64,000 nucleotides of DNA from positions 62,001 through 126,000 of the forward strand of contig NZ_QJQX01000036.1 in the NCBI RefSeq assembly GCF_013393185.1. The letters run 5' to 3'. The notes under the pieces were generated by a model that saw only the letters and a list, made by a program, of their open reading frames with translations, was not told where the DNA came from and did not search any database. The DNA comes from Sphingobium lactosutens. GTDB lineage: Bacteria; Pseudomonadota; Alphaproteobacteria; Sphingomonadales; Sphingomonadaceae. Below are positions 53,390-62,597 of the stretch, piece by piece. The position numbers were made by a program, and so were the translations under genes. The first letter of the stretch is position 1; every line of letters begins with the position of its first letter.

Positions 53390-53833
53390 TTAGCAGTTAC
53401 GGTCGATCGCGCGACCGGCCAGCGCACCGACGCCTGCGCCGATGATGGCGCCCGTCGTGCCGTCGCCCCGGCCATAGCGGCCCGAACCCTTGCCGACCTC
53501 GTTACCGAGCAGGCCACCGGCGATGGCGCCGATGATGGTGCCGCCCGTGCCATTGTCCCGGCAGCGATAGCCGCCACGATAGCGGTCGCCGCGGTAATAA
53601 TTGTTGCGATAGTAACGGTCGCCGCGATAGCCGCGATAAGAGTCGCCGCGATACCCGCGATCGCCGCGCCAGCCACGATCACCCCGATAGCCGCCGTCGC
53701 CGCGATAATAATCGCCGCGATCATAGCCGCCGCGATAATGGTCACGGGCCATCGCCGGGGTGGCGGTGACGGCCAGGGAAGCAGCGCCCATCGCCAGAGC
53801 GGCTCCCAAATTCACCAGAAACTTCATCTTCAT
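53390..53833 (-). CDS. Exported glycine-zipper protein with YRGD repeats
   Basis: 147 residues. Signal peptide MKMKFLVNLGAALAMGAASLAVTATPAMA, cut near 29. A tyrosine/arginine/glycine/aspartate tract follows (about 30-90, at least seven RGD tripeptides in units such as YRGD, WRGDRG). The C-terminal glycine-zipper 2TM domain reads TIIGAIAGGLLGNEVGKGSGR and TTGAIIGAGVGALAGRAID, ending in Cys. Typical surface-lipoprotein-like fold but no lipobox. GGAG-type site 8 bases before the ATG. Low-complexity tract is in-frame and intact. Confidence 0.8.
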   Translation of the reverse strand: MKMKFLVNLGAALAMGAASLAVTATPAMARDHYRGGYDRGDYYRGDGGYRGDRGWRGDRGYRGDSYRGYRGDRYYRNNYYRGDRYRGGYRCRDNGTGGTIIGAIAGGLLGNEVGKGSGRYGRGDGTTGAIIGAGVGALAGRAIDRNC

Positions 53834-54021
53834 GGCGGTGCTCCTTCAAAAAGCCATCATCATGGCGAAGGTCCGTTGACGGGATTCGCCTTTGATTGAC
53901 GTCCTTATGGGCGATTCGCCTTGAGCCGGTCCTGAATAGGCCTGTCAGCCGCCGTTAAGCTGAAAACGGTTCGGCACTGCTATGCTGCGTCCTGCCGGAT
54001 AATATCCTATGGCCTTGGGCG

Positions 54022-55005
54022 ATGACGCGAATCCTGATCGTGCTGGCGCTCGCCATCCTGCTGCTGCCGGCCCCTCCCCCAAGCAAGCCGGAGATCGTGC
54101 ATCCCGGCGCGCTGCTGGTCACGGCCCGGCCGCTGGCGCTCAATGCCGGCAGGCCGGAGCAGCGCCGCGTCGGCGACCTGGCCTATCTGGGTGGCTGGGA
54201 ATTGCGCAGCGACAATGCCGGCTTCGGCGGCATTTCCGCGCTGCTGGCGTCGTCCAATGGCGACATGCTGGACCTCAGCGATTCCGGCATATTGATGGGC
54301 TTCCATGTCGGCGAAGGCGCGGCCCGGCGCCGCCCGTTCATCGCGCCGCTGCCAATCCGTCCGCAGGACCGCCATCGCCCCTGGTGGGCGTGGGATTCGG
54401 AATCCCTGACCCATGACCCGGAAAGCGATCGCTATTGGGTGGGGTTCGAACTGCAACAGGCGATCTGCCGCTATTCCCCCGGCTTTGCCCATGTCGAGGG
54501 CTGCCGGACCTGGCCGGAGATCTTCGCCTGGCCCGAAACCGGGTCGATCGAATCACTCGCCCGCCTGCCCGACGGCCGGTTCATCGCGATCGGGGAAATG
54601 GGGATGACGCCCGACGGCCGCCACGACGTGTTGCTGTTTCCCGGCGATCCGGCCGACCATGGCACCGCCAACCCCATTCATCTTCGCTATGCGCCGCCGC
54701 AGGGCTATCGCCCGACCGATGCGGTGGCGCTGGATGAACGGCATCTGCTGGTGCTCAATCGCCGCCTGACCCTGCAGGAGCTTTTCACCGCGACGATCGC
54801 CATCGTCGACCTGCCCGAGCATCTCGAGCCGGGCGCGCTATTGAAGGCCCGCACTCTCGCCCGGCTCGCGCCGCCATTGCTGGCGGACAATTTCGAGGGG
54901 ATGGCGGTGACGCGCGAAAAGGGGCGGCCGATCCTCTGGGTGGTGTCGGACGACAATCATGAATTCTTCCAGCGCACATTGTTGCTGAAATTCGGGCTGG
55001 ATTGA
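54022..55005 (+). CDS. Phytase-like esterase-activity domain protein, exported
   Basis: 327 residues: hydrophobic N-terminal signal or anchor (MTRILIVLALAILLLPAPPP), then a beta-propeller of the 'esterase-like activity of phytase' family. Family blocks: ELRSDNAGFGGISALLASSNG, WWAWDSESLTHDPESDRYWVGFE, GSIESLARLPDGRFIAIGE and NFEGMAVTREKGRPILWVVSDDN near the C-terminus. Enzymatic activity is not established for most members. Divergent from the glycine-zipper gene. Confidence 0.85.
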   Translation: MTRILIVLALAILLLPAPPPSKPEIVHPGALLVTARPLALNAGRPEQRRVGDLAYLGGWELRSDNAGFGGISALLASSNGDMLDLSDSGILMGFHVGEGAARRRPFIAPLPIRPQDRHRPWWAWDSESLTHDPESDRYWVGFELQQAICRYSPGFAHVEGCRTWPEIFAWPETGSIESLARLPDGRFIAIGEMGMTPDGRHDVLLFPGDPADHGTANPIHLRYAPPQGYRPTDAVALDERHLLVLNRRLTLQELFTATIAIVDLPEHLEPGALLKARTLARLAPPLLADNFEGMAVTREKGRPILWVVSDDNHEFFQRTLLLKFGLD

Positions 55006-55058
55006 CGGGCGGACCCGTGCGGTGCGTTTCGAGCCAGGCTGGAAACATCAGACAACGC

Positions 55059-55087
55059 AAAAAAGCGGCCCGGTGAGGGGCCGCTCC
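55059..55087 (-). terminator. Terminator of rpmB
   Basis: On the minus strand AGCGGCCC/GGGCCGCT stem followed by TTTTTTG. Perfect stem with a strong T-run. Confidence 0.8.
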
Positions 55088-55112
55088 TTATGCCGAAACG
55101 AATCGAAGCGAA

Positions 55113-55406
55113 TCAGGCCGCGGCGGCGGCCTTCTTCTTGACGATGTCGCGCTTCAGGCGGCGGGCCTTCAGCGACAGCTTGTCGTCGCTGGTCTTGACC
55201 AGCCAGTTGTCCAGGCCGCCATTATGCTCGACCGAGCGCAGACCATGGGTCGACACGCGCAGCTTCACGGTGGTTTCCAGCGCTTCGGAGATCAGCGAAA
55301 CATTCTGCAGGTTGGGCAGGAACACACGCTTGGTCTTGTTATTGGCGTGGGAAACATTGTGACCCACCTGGCGACCCTTACCGGTCAGCTCGCAAATGCG
55401 CGACAT
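55113..55406 (-). CDS. rpmB: 50S ribosomal protein L28
   Basis: 97 residues: [69 protein letters not shown] is the classical L28 start; basic C-terminus [13 protein letters not shown] with an Ala tail. Structural component of the large subunit. ATG at 55406 (the ORF extends two codons upstream). Stands alone with its own terminator; divergent from the small protein at 55552. Confidence 0.98.
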   Translation of the reverse strand: MSRICELTGKGRQVGHNVSHANNKTKRVFLPNLQNVSLISEALETTVKLRVSTHGLRSVEHNGGLDNWLVKTSDDKLSLKARRLKRDIVKKKAAAAA

Positions 55407-55551
55407 AGTCAATCAACCTTTGAAATTCGGGTTCGTTCGGAAAGCCGCGCCGATAACGGGATTCCCTGCCCCCGTCAAGCCGCAGCGAACGGGATCGCAA
55501 CCCTTGGCAATCCCGCGCGTTGAAAGGGCAACTAGCCCAAAGGAGGCGGAA

Positions 55552-55773
55552 ATGCGAATCATTGGTGGATTGCTGGTCATCATTTTGCTCGTTCTTGCCG
55601 GCGGCATCGCCACCGGCTTCATCGACCTGCAGAAAACACAGGCGGGCCGCCTGCCCGAAGTCGCGGTGAAGGAAGGCGCGCTCCCCAAATATGAGGCGAA
55701 CGTGGCGAAGGTGCAGGTCGGCACCCGCAAGGAAACGGTCGACGTCCCCACGGTGGACGTGAAGAAGCCCTGA
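55552..55773 (+). CDS. Small membrane-anchored hypothetical protein, 73 aa
   Basis: 73 residues. N-terminal membrane anchor MRIIGGLLVIILLVLAGGIATGFIDL, then a short soluble domain with KYEANVAKVQVGTRKETVDVPTVDVKKP, a Val-rich tail. AGGAGG (55541-55546) sits at good spacing. The family is common in sphingomonads but its role is unknown. Divergent from rpmB, 39 bases before tadA on the same strand. Confidence 0.8.
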   Translation: MRIIGGLLVIILLVLAGGIATGFIDLQKTQAGRLPEVAVKEGALPKYEANVAKVQVGTRKETVDVPTVDVKKP

Positions 55774-55811
55774 TCCTTTCGCCGGATGCGATGATCCTGT
55801 AACGGCGGGGC

Positions 55812-56270
55812 ATGACCCCGCCCTTTCCCCTGCCCGCGCCGATGCGCCGTGCGCTCGACCTTGCCCGCGCGGCGGAAGCGGCGGGCGAAGTGCCGATCGG
55901 CGCGGTAGTGACAAAGGACGGCGCGATCATCGGCGAGGGCGAGAATCGCAACCGGCGCGACAATGATCCGACCGCCCATGCCGAGATCGTCGCGATGCGG
56001 GCGGCGGCGGCGTATCTGAACGACTTTCGCCTCACCGGCTGCGACCTATGGGTCACGCTGGAGCCGTGCCCGATGTGCGCGGGGGCCATTTCCCATGCCC
56101 GAATCGCGCGGCTCTATTATGCGGCGGCCGATCCCAAGGGCGGCGGGCTCGAACAGGGGCCGCGCCTCTTCACGCATCCGCAATGCCTGCACCGGCCGGA
56201 CGTCTACGGCGGCATCGCCGAGGCCGAAGCCTCAGCGCTGCTGCGCGGCTTTTTTGTCGCCCGGCGCTGA
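55812..56270 (+). CDS. tadA: tRNA-specific adenosine deaminase TadA
   Basis: Deaminates A34 of tRNA-Arg(ACG) to inosine. 152 residues with zinc motifs HAE (H56, E58) in PTAHAEIVAMRAAA and C86/C89 in EPCPMCAGAI, plus the tRNA-binding end. The start MTPPFPLPAPMRRAL is long; an internal ATG at residue 11 is the alternative. Its 3' end overlaps the convergent GT-C gene by 39 bases. Confidence 0.95.
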   Translation: MTPPFPLPAPMRRALDLARAAEAAGEVPIGAVVTKDGAIIGEGENRNRRDNDPTAHAEIVAMRAAAAYLNDFRLTGCDLWVTLEPCPMCAGAISHARIARLYYAAADPKGGGLEQGPRLFTHPQCLHRPDVYGGIAEAEASALLRGFFVARR

Positions 56271-58130
56271 ATAGAGGATCCAGTAGAGCTGATAGGGCAT
56301 GGTCATGCTGGTCTTGAGCTTCACCGGCGCCAGCCAGTTGGGCAGCTTGCCCCGCATCAGGTCCGCATAGAAGCCCTTGGGACTGCGCGACTGATAGATG
56401 GTGCCTTCGGGGAAATCGGGGCAGATCAGCAGGTAGGTCGCATGATGCTTCGCCGCGATCGCGCGGAAGTCGCTCGCCGGGCCGTCAAAGGCATGGTGGA
56501 TGTCGAGGATCGTCGCGCCGTTGCGATGATAGGGACCGGCGAGCGCGCTATGATGCGTCGTCGCCAGGATGCGCGGGCCAAGGTCCACCATGGTGAAGAT
56601 CGTCGCGGGCGGAAGCTGATCCAGCAACTCCAGCGCCGGCAGCGTGCGGCAGCGGCCATTGGCCTTCTTGATCGCTTCGGTCCGCGCCACGGCCGAAGGG
56701 CGCCACGGCCGGGGCTTGTTGCCGGTCGCGTCCTGATAGAATTTCACCATCTGCGGATAGAGCGGATAGGCGCAGGCGATCGCCGCCAGCAGCGCCACGC
56801 CCGCACCCGCCGCGATCCGCACCCGGCGCGTGCCGGTCAGCACTGCCGCGACCAGCCGGTGCGCAGCCCAGGCGGCGGGCGGGATTGCCAGCAGTTGCGC
56901 CGCCGGTCCCGCGCGCAGCTGCCAGAAGAGCAAGGCGGTCGAAAAGAGCATCATCAGCCCCACCGTCGCCCAGGCCCAGAGCCGCTCACTGTCGCGCCGC
57001 GAATCCCACAGCGCCCAGAGCAGGCCGATAAGGCCCGCCACCGGCACCGCCAGCAACGGCACGACCAGGCTCTGCGCCTGCGCCGTGATCGGCTTGGCCT
57101 CGCGGATATTGGCGAGCCAGAGCCTCTCCAGCTCGGGCGAAATCTGGTAGGGGCTAAGGCATTGCGGCCAGTTCAGCCAGAAGAAGGCGGCGACCGCCCC
57201 GCCCACGACCGCGCCCGCCGCCAGCCGCACCGGCCAGCCGCGTAAGGGTGCCAGCGACAGGATCACCATGCCCGCGCCCGCCGCGCCGAACACCGCCACC
57301 CAGATGGGCGACAGCGCGTCGCACACCATTTCGCGATTGGCGTAGCTGGCGAAGAGCAAATAGAGGAGCGAGGTCGCGCCCGCGAGACTGAGCGCATAGG
57401 GCAGCATCCGCCGCTCCGCGCCCGGCCGGAACACCCAGCGCAGCGCAATAAGGCCCCCACCCGCCGCCAGATAGACGATCATTTCCATGCCTATCGCGAT
57501 GGATAGGGCGCTACTGACGCCCGCCATCACGCCGCCGCGCAGACGATTGCCGTCGATCACCCCCGCCAGCATCGTCAGCGCCAGCGCCAGCTGCCAGCCA
57601 TGATGGTCGATCCGCATCGGCCCATACATGCCAAGGCCCATCTGGGCCGCGAGCGGCGCCAGCACCGCCAGGAACCAGCCGTTCGGCCCTGCCAGCCGCC
57701 GCCCGATAAAACCCAGGCTCAGCATCAGCAGCAGCAGGGGCAGCAGCGGCGCGATACCGCAGGCAAGGCGATCGGCCATCCCCTGATCGACGAAGGCGCG
57801 GAAGAAGAGGATCAGCCCGGCGAGCGGAATATCGACGATGCGCGACCAGTGGATATTCGCCCCGCCCGGCGGATCGAGCCGATATTGGCGCAGGTCGTAC
57901 CACCCCTGCCCCGCCAGCCAGTCCTTCACCTGCACATAGCGGATATTGTCGTCGGTATCGCTGAGCACCAGCCAGTGGACCGCCGGCCAGCGCGACACGA
58001 TCATCGACACCGCGATGACGATCCAGATCAGGAAGGTCAGCCATTTCCAGTGCCGCGCCGCATGGACGGACAACAGAGCAGCCCATCGGCCGGTACGATC
58101 ACGCAGGGTTTCGCCGCTATGCAAGGTCAT
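56232..58130 (-). CDS. Large polytopic membrane protein, GT-C glycosyltransferase-like
   Basis: 632 residues with about 11-13 membrane helices. After the first helix the periplasmic loop has LSDTDDNIRYVQVKDWLAGQGWYDLRQYRLDPPGGANIHWSRIVDIPLAG, with paired Asp near residue 60 like the DxD-type catalytic loop of GT-C enzymes (STT3/PglB, ArnT families). A C-terminal 130-residue soluble domain follows (KKANGRCRTLPALELLDQLPPATIFTMVDLGPRILATTHH). A lipid-linked sugar donor is likely but not proven. GtrA lies head-to-head, supporting sugar transfer. Confidence 0.72.
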   Translation of the reverse strand: MTLHSGETLRDRTGRWAALLSVHAARHWKWLTFLIWIVIAVSMIVSRWPAVHWLVLSDTDDNIRYVQVKDWLAGQGWYDLRQYRLDPPGGANIHWSRIVDIPLAGLILFFRAFVDQGMADRLACGIAPLLPLLLLMLSLGFIGRRLAGPNGWFLAVLAPLAAQMGLGMYGPMRIDHHGWQLALALTMLAGVIDGNRLRGGVMAGVSSALSIAIGMEMIVYLAAGGGLIALRWVFRPGAERRMLPYALSLAGATSLLYLLFASYANREMVCDALSPIWVAVFGAAGAGMVILSLAPLRGWPVRLAAGAVVGGAVAAFFWLNWPQCLSPYQISPELERLWLANIREAKPITAQAQSLVVPLLAVPVAGLIGLLWALWDSRRDSERLWAWATVGLMMLFSTALLFWQLRAGPAAQLLAIPPAAWAAHRLVAAVLTGTRRVRIAAGAGVALLAAIACAYPLYPQMVKFYQDATGNKPRPWRPSAVARTEAIKKANGRCRTLPALELLDQLPPATIFTMVDLGPRILATTHHSALAGPYHRNGATILDIHHAFDGPASDFRAIAAKHHATYLLICPDFPEGTIYQSRSPKGFYADLMRGKLPNWLAPVKLKTSMTMPYQLYWILYSAPGDKKAAQQR

Positions 58131-58173
58131 GGGCGTCGATTAGACGCTCCGCATCAAAGCGCAACGGGGCCAT

Positions 58174-58608
58174 ATGAAATTCCTCTCCCGCCTGACAATC
58201 CTTTCCCGGCTGTCACCCGATCATCGGGCGCTGTTCTGGCAGATCGTCCGCTATGGCCTGACCGGCCTGTTCGTCACCGCCTGTCAGGCGGCGATCTACT
58301 GGAGCCTTGCCGCGCTTGCCGGACTGCATGTGCAGATCGCCAATCTGATCGGTTATGGCGCTGCCGTCTGCATCGGCTATGTCTCGCACAGCCTCTTCAC
58401 CTTCCGCGATCAGAATCAGAGCGACGGCCATGCCACGCGCGGCGCGAAATTCGTCGCGGTGTCGCTGGTCAGCTATGCGCTCAATGCGCTCTGGGTCTGG
58501 CTATGCGTCACCCATATGGGCTGGCCGGAATGGTCGCCCATCCCCGCCATGGTCTTCGTCACGCCCGCGATCGTCTTCCTGCTGAACAGGAAATGGGTGT
58601 TTCGGTAA
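58174..58608 (+). CDS. GtrA family membrane protein
   Basis: 144 residues with four membrane helices: FWQIVRYGLTGLFVTACQAAIYWSLAAL, then IGYGAAVCIGYVSHSLFTFR, and VFVTPAIVFLLNRKWVFR, the typical GtrA ending. GtrA proteins flip or help transfer undecaprenyl-linked sugars. Divergent from the GT-C-like gene at 58130, so the two may act in one pathway (inference). Confidence 0.92.
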   Translation: MKFLSRLTILSRLSPDHRALFWQIVRYGLTGLFVTACQAAIYWSLAALAGLHVQIANLIGYGAAVCIGYVSHSLFTFRDQNQSDGHATRGAKFVAVSLVSYALNALWVWLCVTHMGWPEWSPIPAMVFVTPAIVFLLNRKWVFR

Positions 58609-59448
58609 TCATATCGGATCGCGCGCGAGCAACGCATCCGATCGTGCCAATACGACGATGGGCAGTCCGGCCTGCGCCGCCCGCTCCGCCGCCAGTCGCG
58701 TCGGGGCGGAAATGGTGACGAGCAGCGGGCAATTCGCCAGCGCCGCCTTCTCCACCAGTTCATAGGAACAGCGGGACGACAGGAGCGCGAAACCGCCGTC
58801 CCAGTCCGCCCCGGACCGGATCATGGCGCCGATCAGCTTGTCGAACGCATTGTGCCGCCCGACATCCTCCCGCGCCAGCCGGATCGCACCCTCTGCGTCC
58901 ACCCAGGCTGCGGCGTGCGCCGCCCCCGTCGCGCCATTCAATGGCTGATGATCGCGCAGCCCCTCAAGTGCCCGGAAAATCGCGGCCCGATCCGCCTGCG
59001 AGGTCGCAGTGATGCGCGGCAGTGGCCGTATCGCCTGCTCCAGATTTTCTATGCCGCACAGGCCGCAGGAGGAATCCGACGCCCGGTGCCGCACCCGATC
59101 CAGCAGCCCATCGGTGCGATGCGGGGGCAGGGTCGCGCGCGCAATGATGCCCGCGCCGGTATCATGCACATCGACATCCAGCAGCGCATCGTCGCGCGTC
59201 ACCAGCCGCTCGGCCAAGCTGAACCCCTGCACAAGATCCCCGATGTCGGCCGGCGTCGCCATCAGCACGGCATAGCCCGCGCCATTATATTCGATCGCGA
59301 CCGGCACTTCCTCCGCCAGCGGCCGATTGATCGCCTGCTGCGCGCCGTCGGGAGTCAGGCGGTCGAACGACAGGGCCGCGAACGGCGCGGCGCTGTGCGC
59401 GTCCGTCAAAGGGGCATGCTCAACCGGCGTCGCAATGGCCCGCCTCAT
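58609..59448 (-). CDS. fdhD: FdhD, formate dehydrogenase sulfurtransferase accessory protein
   Basis: 279 residues: PLAEEVPVAIEYNGAGYAVLMATPADIGDLVQGFSLAERLV, sulfur-carrying Cys pair in SDSSCGLCGIENLEQA, REDVGRHNAFDKLIG and SSRCSYELVEKAA. It sulfurates the Mo-bis-MGD cofactor and delivers it to FdsA. ATG at 59448 lies in the 3' end of fdsD (29-nt overlap), so coupled. Final gene of the fds operon. Confidence 0.95.
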   Translation of the reverse strand: MRRAIATPVEHAPLTDAHSAAPFAALSFDRLTPDGAQQAINRPLAEEVPVAIEYNGAGYAVLMATPADIGDLVQGFSLAERLVTRDDALLDVDVHDTGAGIIARATLPPHRTDGLLDRVRHRASDSSCGLCGIENLEQAIRPLPRITATSQADRAAIFRALEGLRDHQPLNGATGAAHAAAWVDAEGAIRLAREDVGRHNAFDKLIGAMIRSGADWDGGFALLSSRCSYELVEKAALANCPLLVTISAPTRLAAERAAQAGLPIVVLARSDALLARDPI

Positions 59449-59725
59449 CCACCGTGTTGAACTGCGTTGCATCGACCTTGCCTGCCGACCTGCCCTGCGC
59501 AATTTGTGCGACGGCGGCGGCGACCGTTGGCGACAGCCGGTCCGGCTCCGCCTGCGCGATCGCGATGATCTGCGCCTTCATCCGCGGATCCCAGAAGCTG
59601 GTCAGATGCGCCGCCAGCGCCGTCACCGCGCGCGCTTCGCCCAGCGTCGCCATGTTTCGGGCGATCTGGTGCGCCATATAGATCAGGCGGTCGGTCGTTG
59701 ACATGACATGGGTGTCGTCGGACAT
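59420..59725 (-). CDS. fdsD: FdsD, formate dehydrogenase delta subunit
   Basis: 101 residues: MSDDTHVMSTTDRLIYMAHQIARNMATLGEARAVTALAAHLTSFWDPRMKAQIIAIAQAEPDRLSPTVAAAVAQIA. The FWDPRM block and helical layout identify the small delta subunit of Mo-NAD formate dehydrogenase, needed for cofactor insertion. It begins 10 bases after fdsA. In many organisms fdhD precedes fdsD; here the order is reversed. Confidence 0.88.
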   Translation of the reverse strand: MSDDTHVMSTTDRLIYMAHQIARNMATLGEARAVTALAAHLTSFWDPRMKAQIIAIAQAEPDRLSPTVAAAVAQIAQGRSAGKVDATQFNTVDEAGHCDAG

Positions 59726-59735
59726 GGCCGCCACT

Positions 59736-62597
59736 CTATTCCGCTGCTTCCAAAGGCGCAATGCGTCGGCTCTGCCGCGCCTGATCGGCATAGTCCTGCT
59801 GCCAGTCGCTCGGCCCGTTGGACGCCATGACCTGCACCGCCGTCACCTTATATTCGGGGCAGTTGGTGGCCCAGTCCGAAAAATCGGTGGTGATGACGTT
59901 GGCCTGCGTTTCGGGATGGTGGAAGGTCGTATAAACCACCCCCGGCGCGACCCGTTCGGTGATGAGCGCGCGGAGCGTCGTTTCCCCTGCCCGGCTGCGC
60001 AGCGTGACCCAGTCGCCATCCTTGAGGCCGCGATTGTCGGCGTCGCTGGGATGGATTTCCAGCCGGTCCTCCGGGTGCCAGGCGGTGTTGGCGGTGCGGC
60101 GCGTCTGCGCGCCGACATTATAATGACTGAGGATGCGGCCGGTGGTCAGCAGCAGCGGGAAGCGCGGGCCGGTCTTCTCGTCGGTCGGGACATAGTCGGT
60201 GACGACGAACTTGCCCTTACCGCGCACGAAGCCGCCGATGTGCATCGTCGGCGTGCCGTCCGGTGCGGCATCATTGGCCGGCCATTGCAGCGATCCTTCC
60301 GCTTCCAGCCGGTCATAATGGACGCCGGCAAAGGTCGGGGTCAGCGCCGCTATCTCATCCATGATCTGCGACGGATGGTCGTAGGTCCAGTCGAGACCCA
60401 TGGCGTTCGCCACCAGTTGGACGATCTCCCAGTCGGCATAGCCGTTCAGCGGCGCCATCACCTTCCGCACGCGCTGGATGCGCCGTTCGGCATTGGTGAA
60501 GGTGCCATCCTTTTCCAGGAAGGTCGATCCGGGGAGGAAGATATGGGCGTAATTGGCGGTTTCGTTCAGGAACAGATCCTGCACCACAACGCATTCCATC
60601 GCCGCCAGCCCCGCCGCGACATGGTGGGTGTTGGGATCGGACTGGAGGATATCCTCGCCCTGCACGAACAGCCCCTTGAAGCTACCGTCGGTCGCGGCGT
60701 CGAGCATGTTGGGAATGCGCAGCCCCGGCTCGCTGTCGAGCGTCACGCCCCATGCCCTTTCGAACAGGGTGCGCGTGGCGGTGTCGGAGACATGGCGATA
60801 GCCGCTAAACTCATGCGGGAAGCTGCCCATGTCGCAGGCGCCCTGGACATTATTCTGGCCCCGCAGCGGGTTCACTCCCACGCCCTCGCGCCCGACATTG
60901 CCGGTCGCCATAGCAAGATTGGCGATCGCCATCACCGTCGACGACCCCTGGCTATGCTCGGTAACGCCCAGCCCGTAATAGATCGCGCCATTGCCGCCGG
61001 TGGCATAGAGCCGTGCGGCCGCCCGCACATCCTCCGCCTTCACGCCCGTGAGCGGCTCGATCGCCTCGGGCGAGCGGGCCGGTTGCGACACGAATTCCGC
61101 CCAGTCGGCAAATTCGTCCCAGTCGCACCGTTCGCGGATGAAGGTTTCGTCATAGAGCTTCTCGGTCACGACCACATGGGCGAGCGCGGTCAGCATCGCA
61201 ACATTGGTGCCCGGGCGCAGGGGCAGATGATGCTCCGCCGCGACATGGGGCGACTGGACCAGATCGGTGCGGCGCGGATCGATGACGATCAGCTTCGCGC
61301 CCGGCTTTCCATTATTGGGCCGCAGCCGCTTCTTCATGCGGCTGGCGAAGACCGGATGACCGTCGGTCGGGTTGGCGCCGATGACGAGGATCACGTCCGC
61401 CTGCATCACGCTGTCGAAATCCTGCGTCCCTGCCGATGTGCCGAAGGTCTGGCTGAGGCCATAGCCGGTCGGCGAGTGGCAGACGCGGGCGCAGGTATCG
61501 ACATTGTTATTGCCGAAGCCCTGCCGGATCAGCTTCTGGACGAGAAAGGTTTCCTCATTGGTGCAGCGGCTGGACGTGATGCCGCCGATGGAGCGCGTGC
61601 CATATTTCGCCTGGATGCGGCGGAACTCGGACGCGGTGTGGGCGATCGCTTCGTCCCACGACACTTCGCGCCAGGGTTCGCTGACCGATGCGCGGATCAT
61701 GGGGTTGAGGATACGGTCCTGATGCTGGGCATAGCCCCAGGCGAAACGGCCCTTGACGCAGCTATGGCCGCGATTGGCCTTGCCGTCCTTCCACGGCACC
61801 ATGCGCACCAGCTCCTCGCCCCGCATTTCCGCGCGGAAGGTGCAGCCGACGCCGCAATAGGCGCAGGTGGTGACGACGGCGCGGTCGGGCGTGCCGCTTT
61901 CGACCACCTTCTTCTCGATCAGCGACGCGGTCGGGCAGGCCTGCACGCAGGCGCCGCAGGACACGCATTCGGAGCCGAGGAAATCCTCGCCCTGCGACGG
62001 CGCGACTTTGGAGTCGAACCCCTTATTCTCGATGGTGAGGGCGAAGGTGCCCTGCACTTCCTCGCAGGCGCGCACGCAGCGCGAGCAGACGATGCACTTG
62101 GAGGGATCGAAGTCGAAATAAGGGTTCGACTGGTCCTTCGCCTGTCCCATATTGGTAGCGCCGTCATAGCCGTAGCGCACGTCGCGCAGGCCGACCGCGC
62201 CCGCCTGTTCCTGCAATTCGCAGTCGCCATTGGCGCCGCAGGTCAGGCAGTCGAGCGGATGGTCGGAAATATAGAGTTCCATCACTCCGCGCCGCAGCTG
62301 TTTCAGCCGGTCGGTCTGGGTGCGCACGACCATGCCCTCGGCAACCGGCGTGGTGCAGGAGGCGGGATAGCCGTTGCGGCCTTCGACTTCGACCAGGCAG
62401 AGGCGGCAGGAGCCGAAACTCTCCACGCTGTCGGTGGCGCAGAGCCTGGGGATGGAACCGCCCAGCAGCGAGGCGGCGCGCATGATGCTGGTGCCTTCGG
62501 GCAGAGTGACGCTCTGACCGTCGATGGTCAGGGTGACGGACTTGCCGGTCGCCAAGGCGGGTGGCGTGCCATGGTCGGTTTCGCGGGTATAGGTCAT
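59736..62597 (-). CDS. fdsA: Formate dehydrogenase alpha subunit FdsA
   Basis: Oxidises formate to CO2 at a Mo-bis-MGD centre. 953 residues. N-terminal [2Fe-2S] domain (SVESFGSCRLCLVEVEG, CTTPVAEGM), NuoG-like Cys/His [4Fe-4S] site, ferredoxin-type clusters (CIVCSRCVRACEEVQG, CVSCGACVQACPTASL), then [4Fe-4S] CAYCGVGCTF and the catalytic Cys in CARVCHSPTGYGL. C-terminal MGD-binding end. It overlaps fdsB by 4 bases (ATGA). Confidence 0.97.
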   Translation of the reverse strand: MTYTRETDHGTPPALATGKSVTLTIDGQSVTLPEGTSIMRAASLLGGSIPRLCATDSVESFGSCRLCLVEVEGRNGYPASCTTPVAEGMVVRTQTDRLKQLRRGVMELYISDHPLDCLTCGANGDCELQEQAGAVGLRDVRYGYDGATNMGQAKDQSNPYFDFDPSKCIVCSRCVRACEEVQGTFALTIENKGFDSKVAPSQGEDFLGSECVSCGACVQACPTASLIEKKVVESGTPDRAVVTTCAYCGVGCTFRAEMRGEELVRMVPWKDGKANRGHSCVKGRFAWGYAQHQDRILNPMIRASVSEPWREVSWDEAIAHTASEFRRIQAKYGTRSIGGITSSRCTNEETFLVQKLIRQGFGNNNVDTCARVCHSPTGYGLSQTFGTSAGTQDFDSVMQADVILVIGANPTDGHPVFASRMKKRLRPNNGKPGAKLIVIDPRRTDLVQSPHVAAEHHLPLRPGTNVAMLTALAHVVVTEKLYDETFIRERCDWDEFADWAEFVSQPARSPEAIEPLTGVKAEDVRAAARLYATGGNGAIYYGLGVTEHSQGSSTVMAIANLAMATGNVGREGVGVNPLRGQNNVQGACDMGSFPHEFSGYRHVSDTATRTLFERAWGVTLDSEPGLRIPNMLDAATDGSFKGLFVQGEDILQSDPNTHHVAAGLAAMECVVVQDLFLNETANYAHIFLPGSTFLEKDGTFTNAERRIQRVRKVMAPLNGYADWEIVQLVANAMGLDWTYDHPSQIMDEIAALTPTFAGVHYDRLEAEGSLQWPANDAAPDGTPTMHIGGFVRGKGKFVVTDYVPTDEKTGPRFPLLLTTGRILSHYNVGAQTRRTANTAWHPEDRLEIHPSDADNRGLKDGDWVTLRSRAGETTLRALITERVAPGVVYTTFHHPETQANVITTDFSDWATNCPEYKVTAVQVMASNGPSDWQQDYADQARQSRRIAPLEAAE

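Noticed and set aside
53580..53740. Repeated GATAGCCGC/GATAATCGC units
   Set aside because: These are the codons of the YRGD tract of a secreted protein, in frame throughout.
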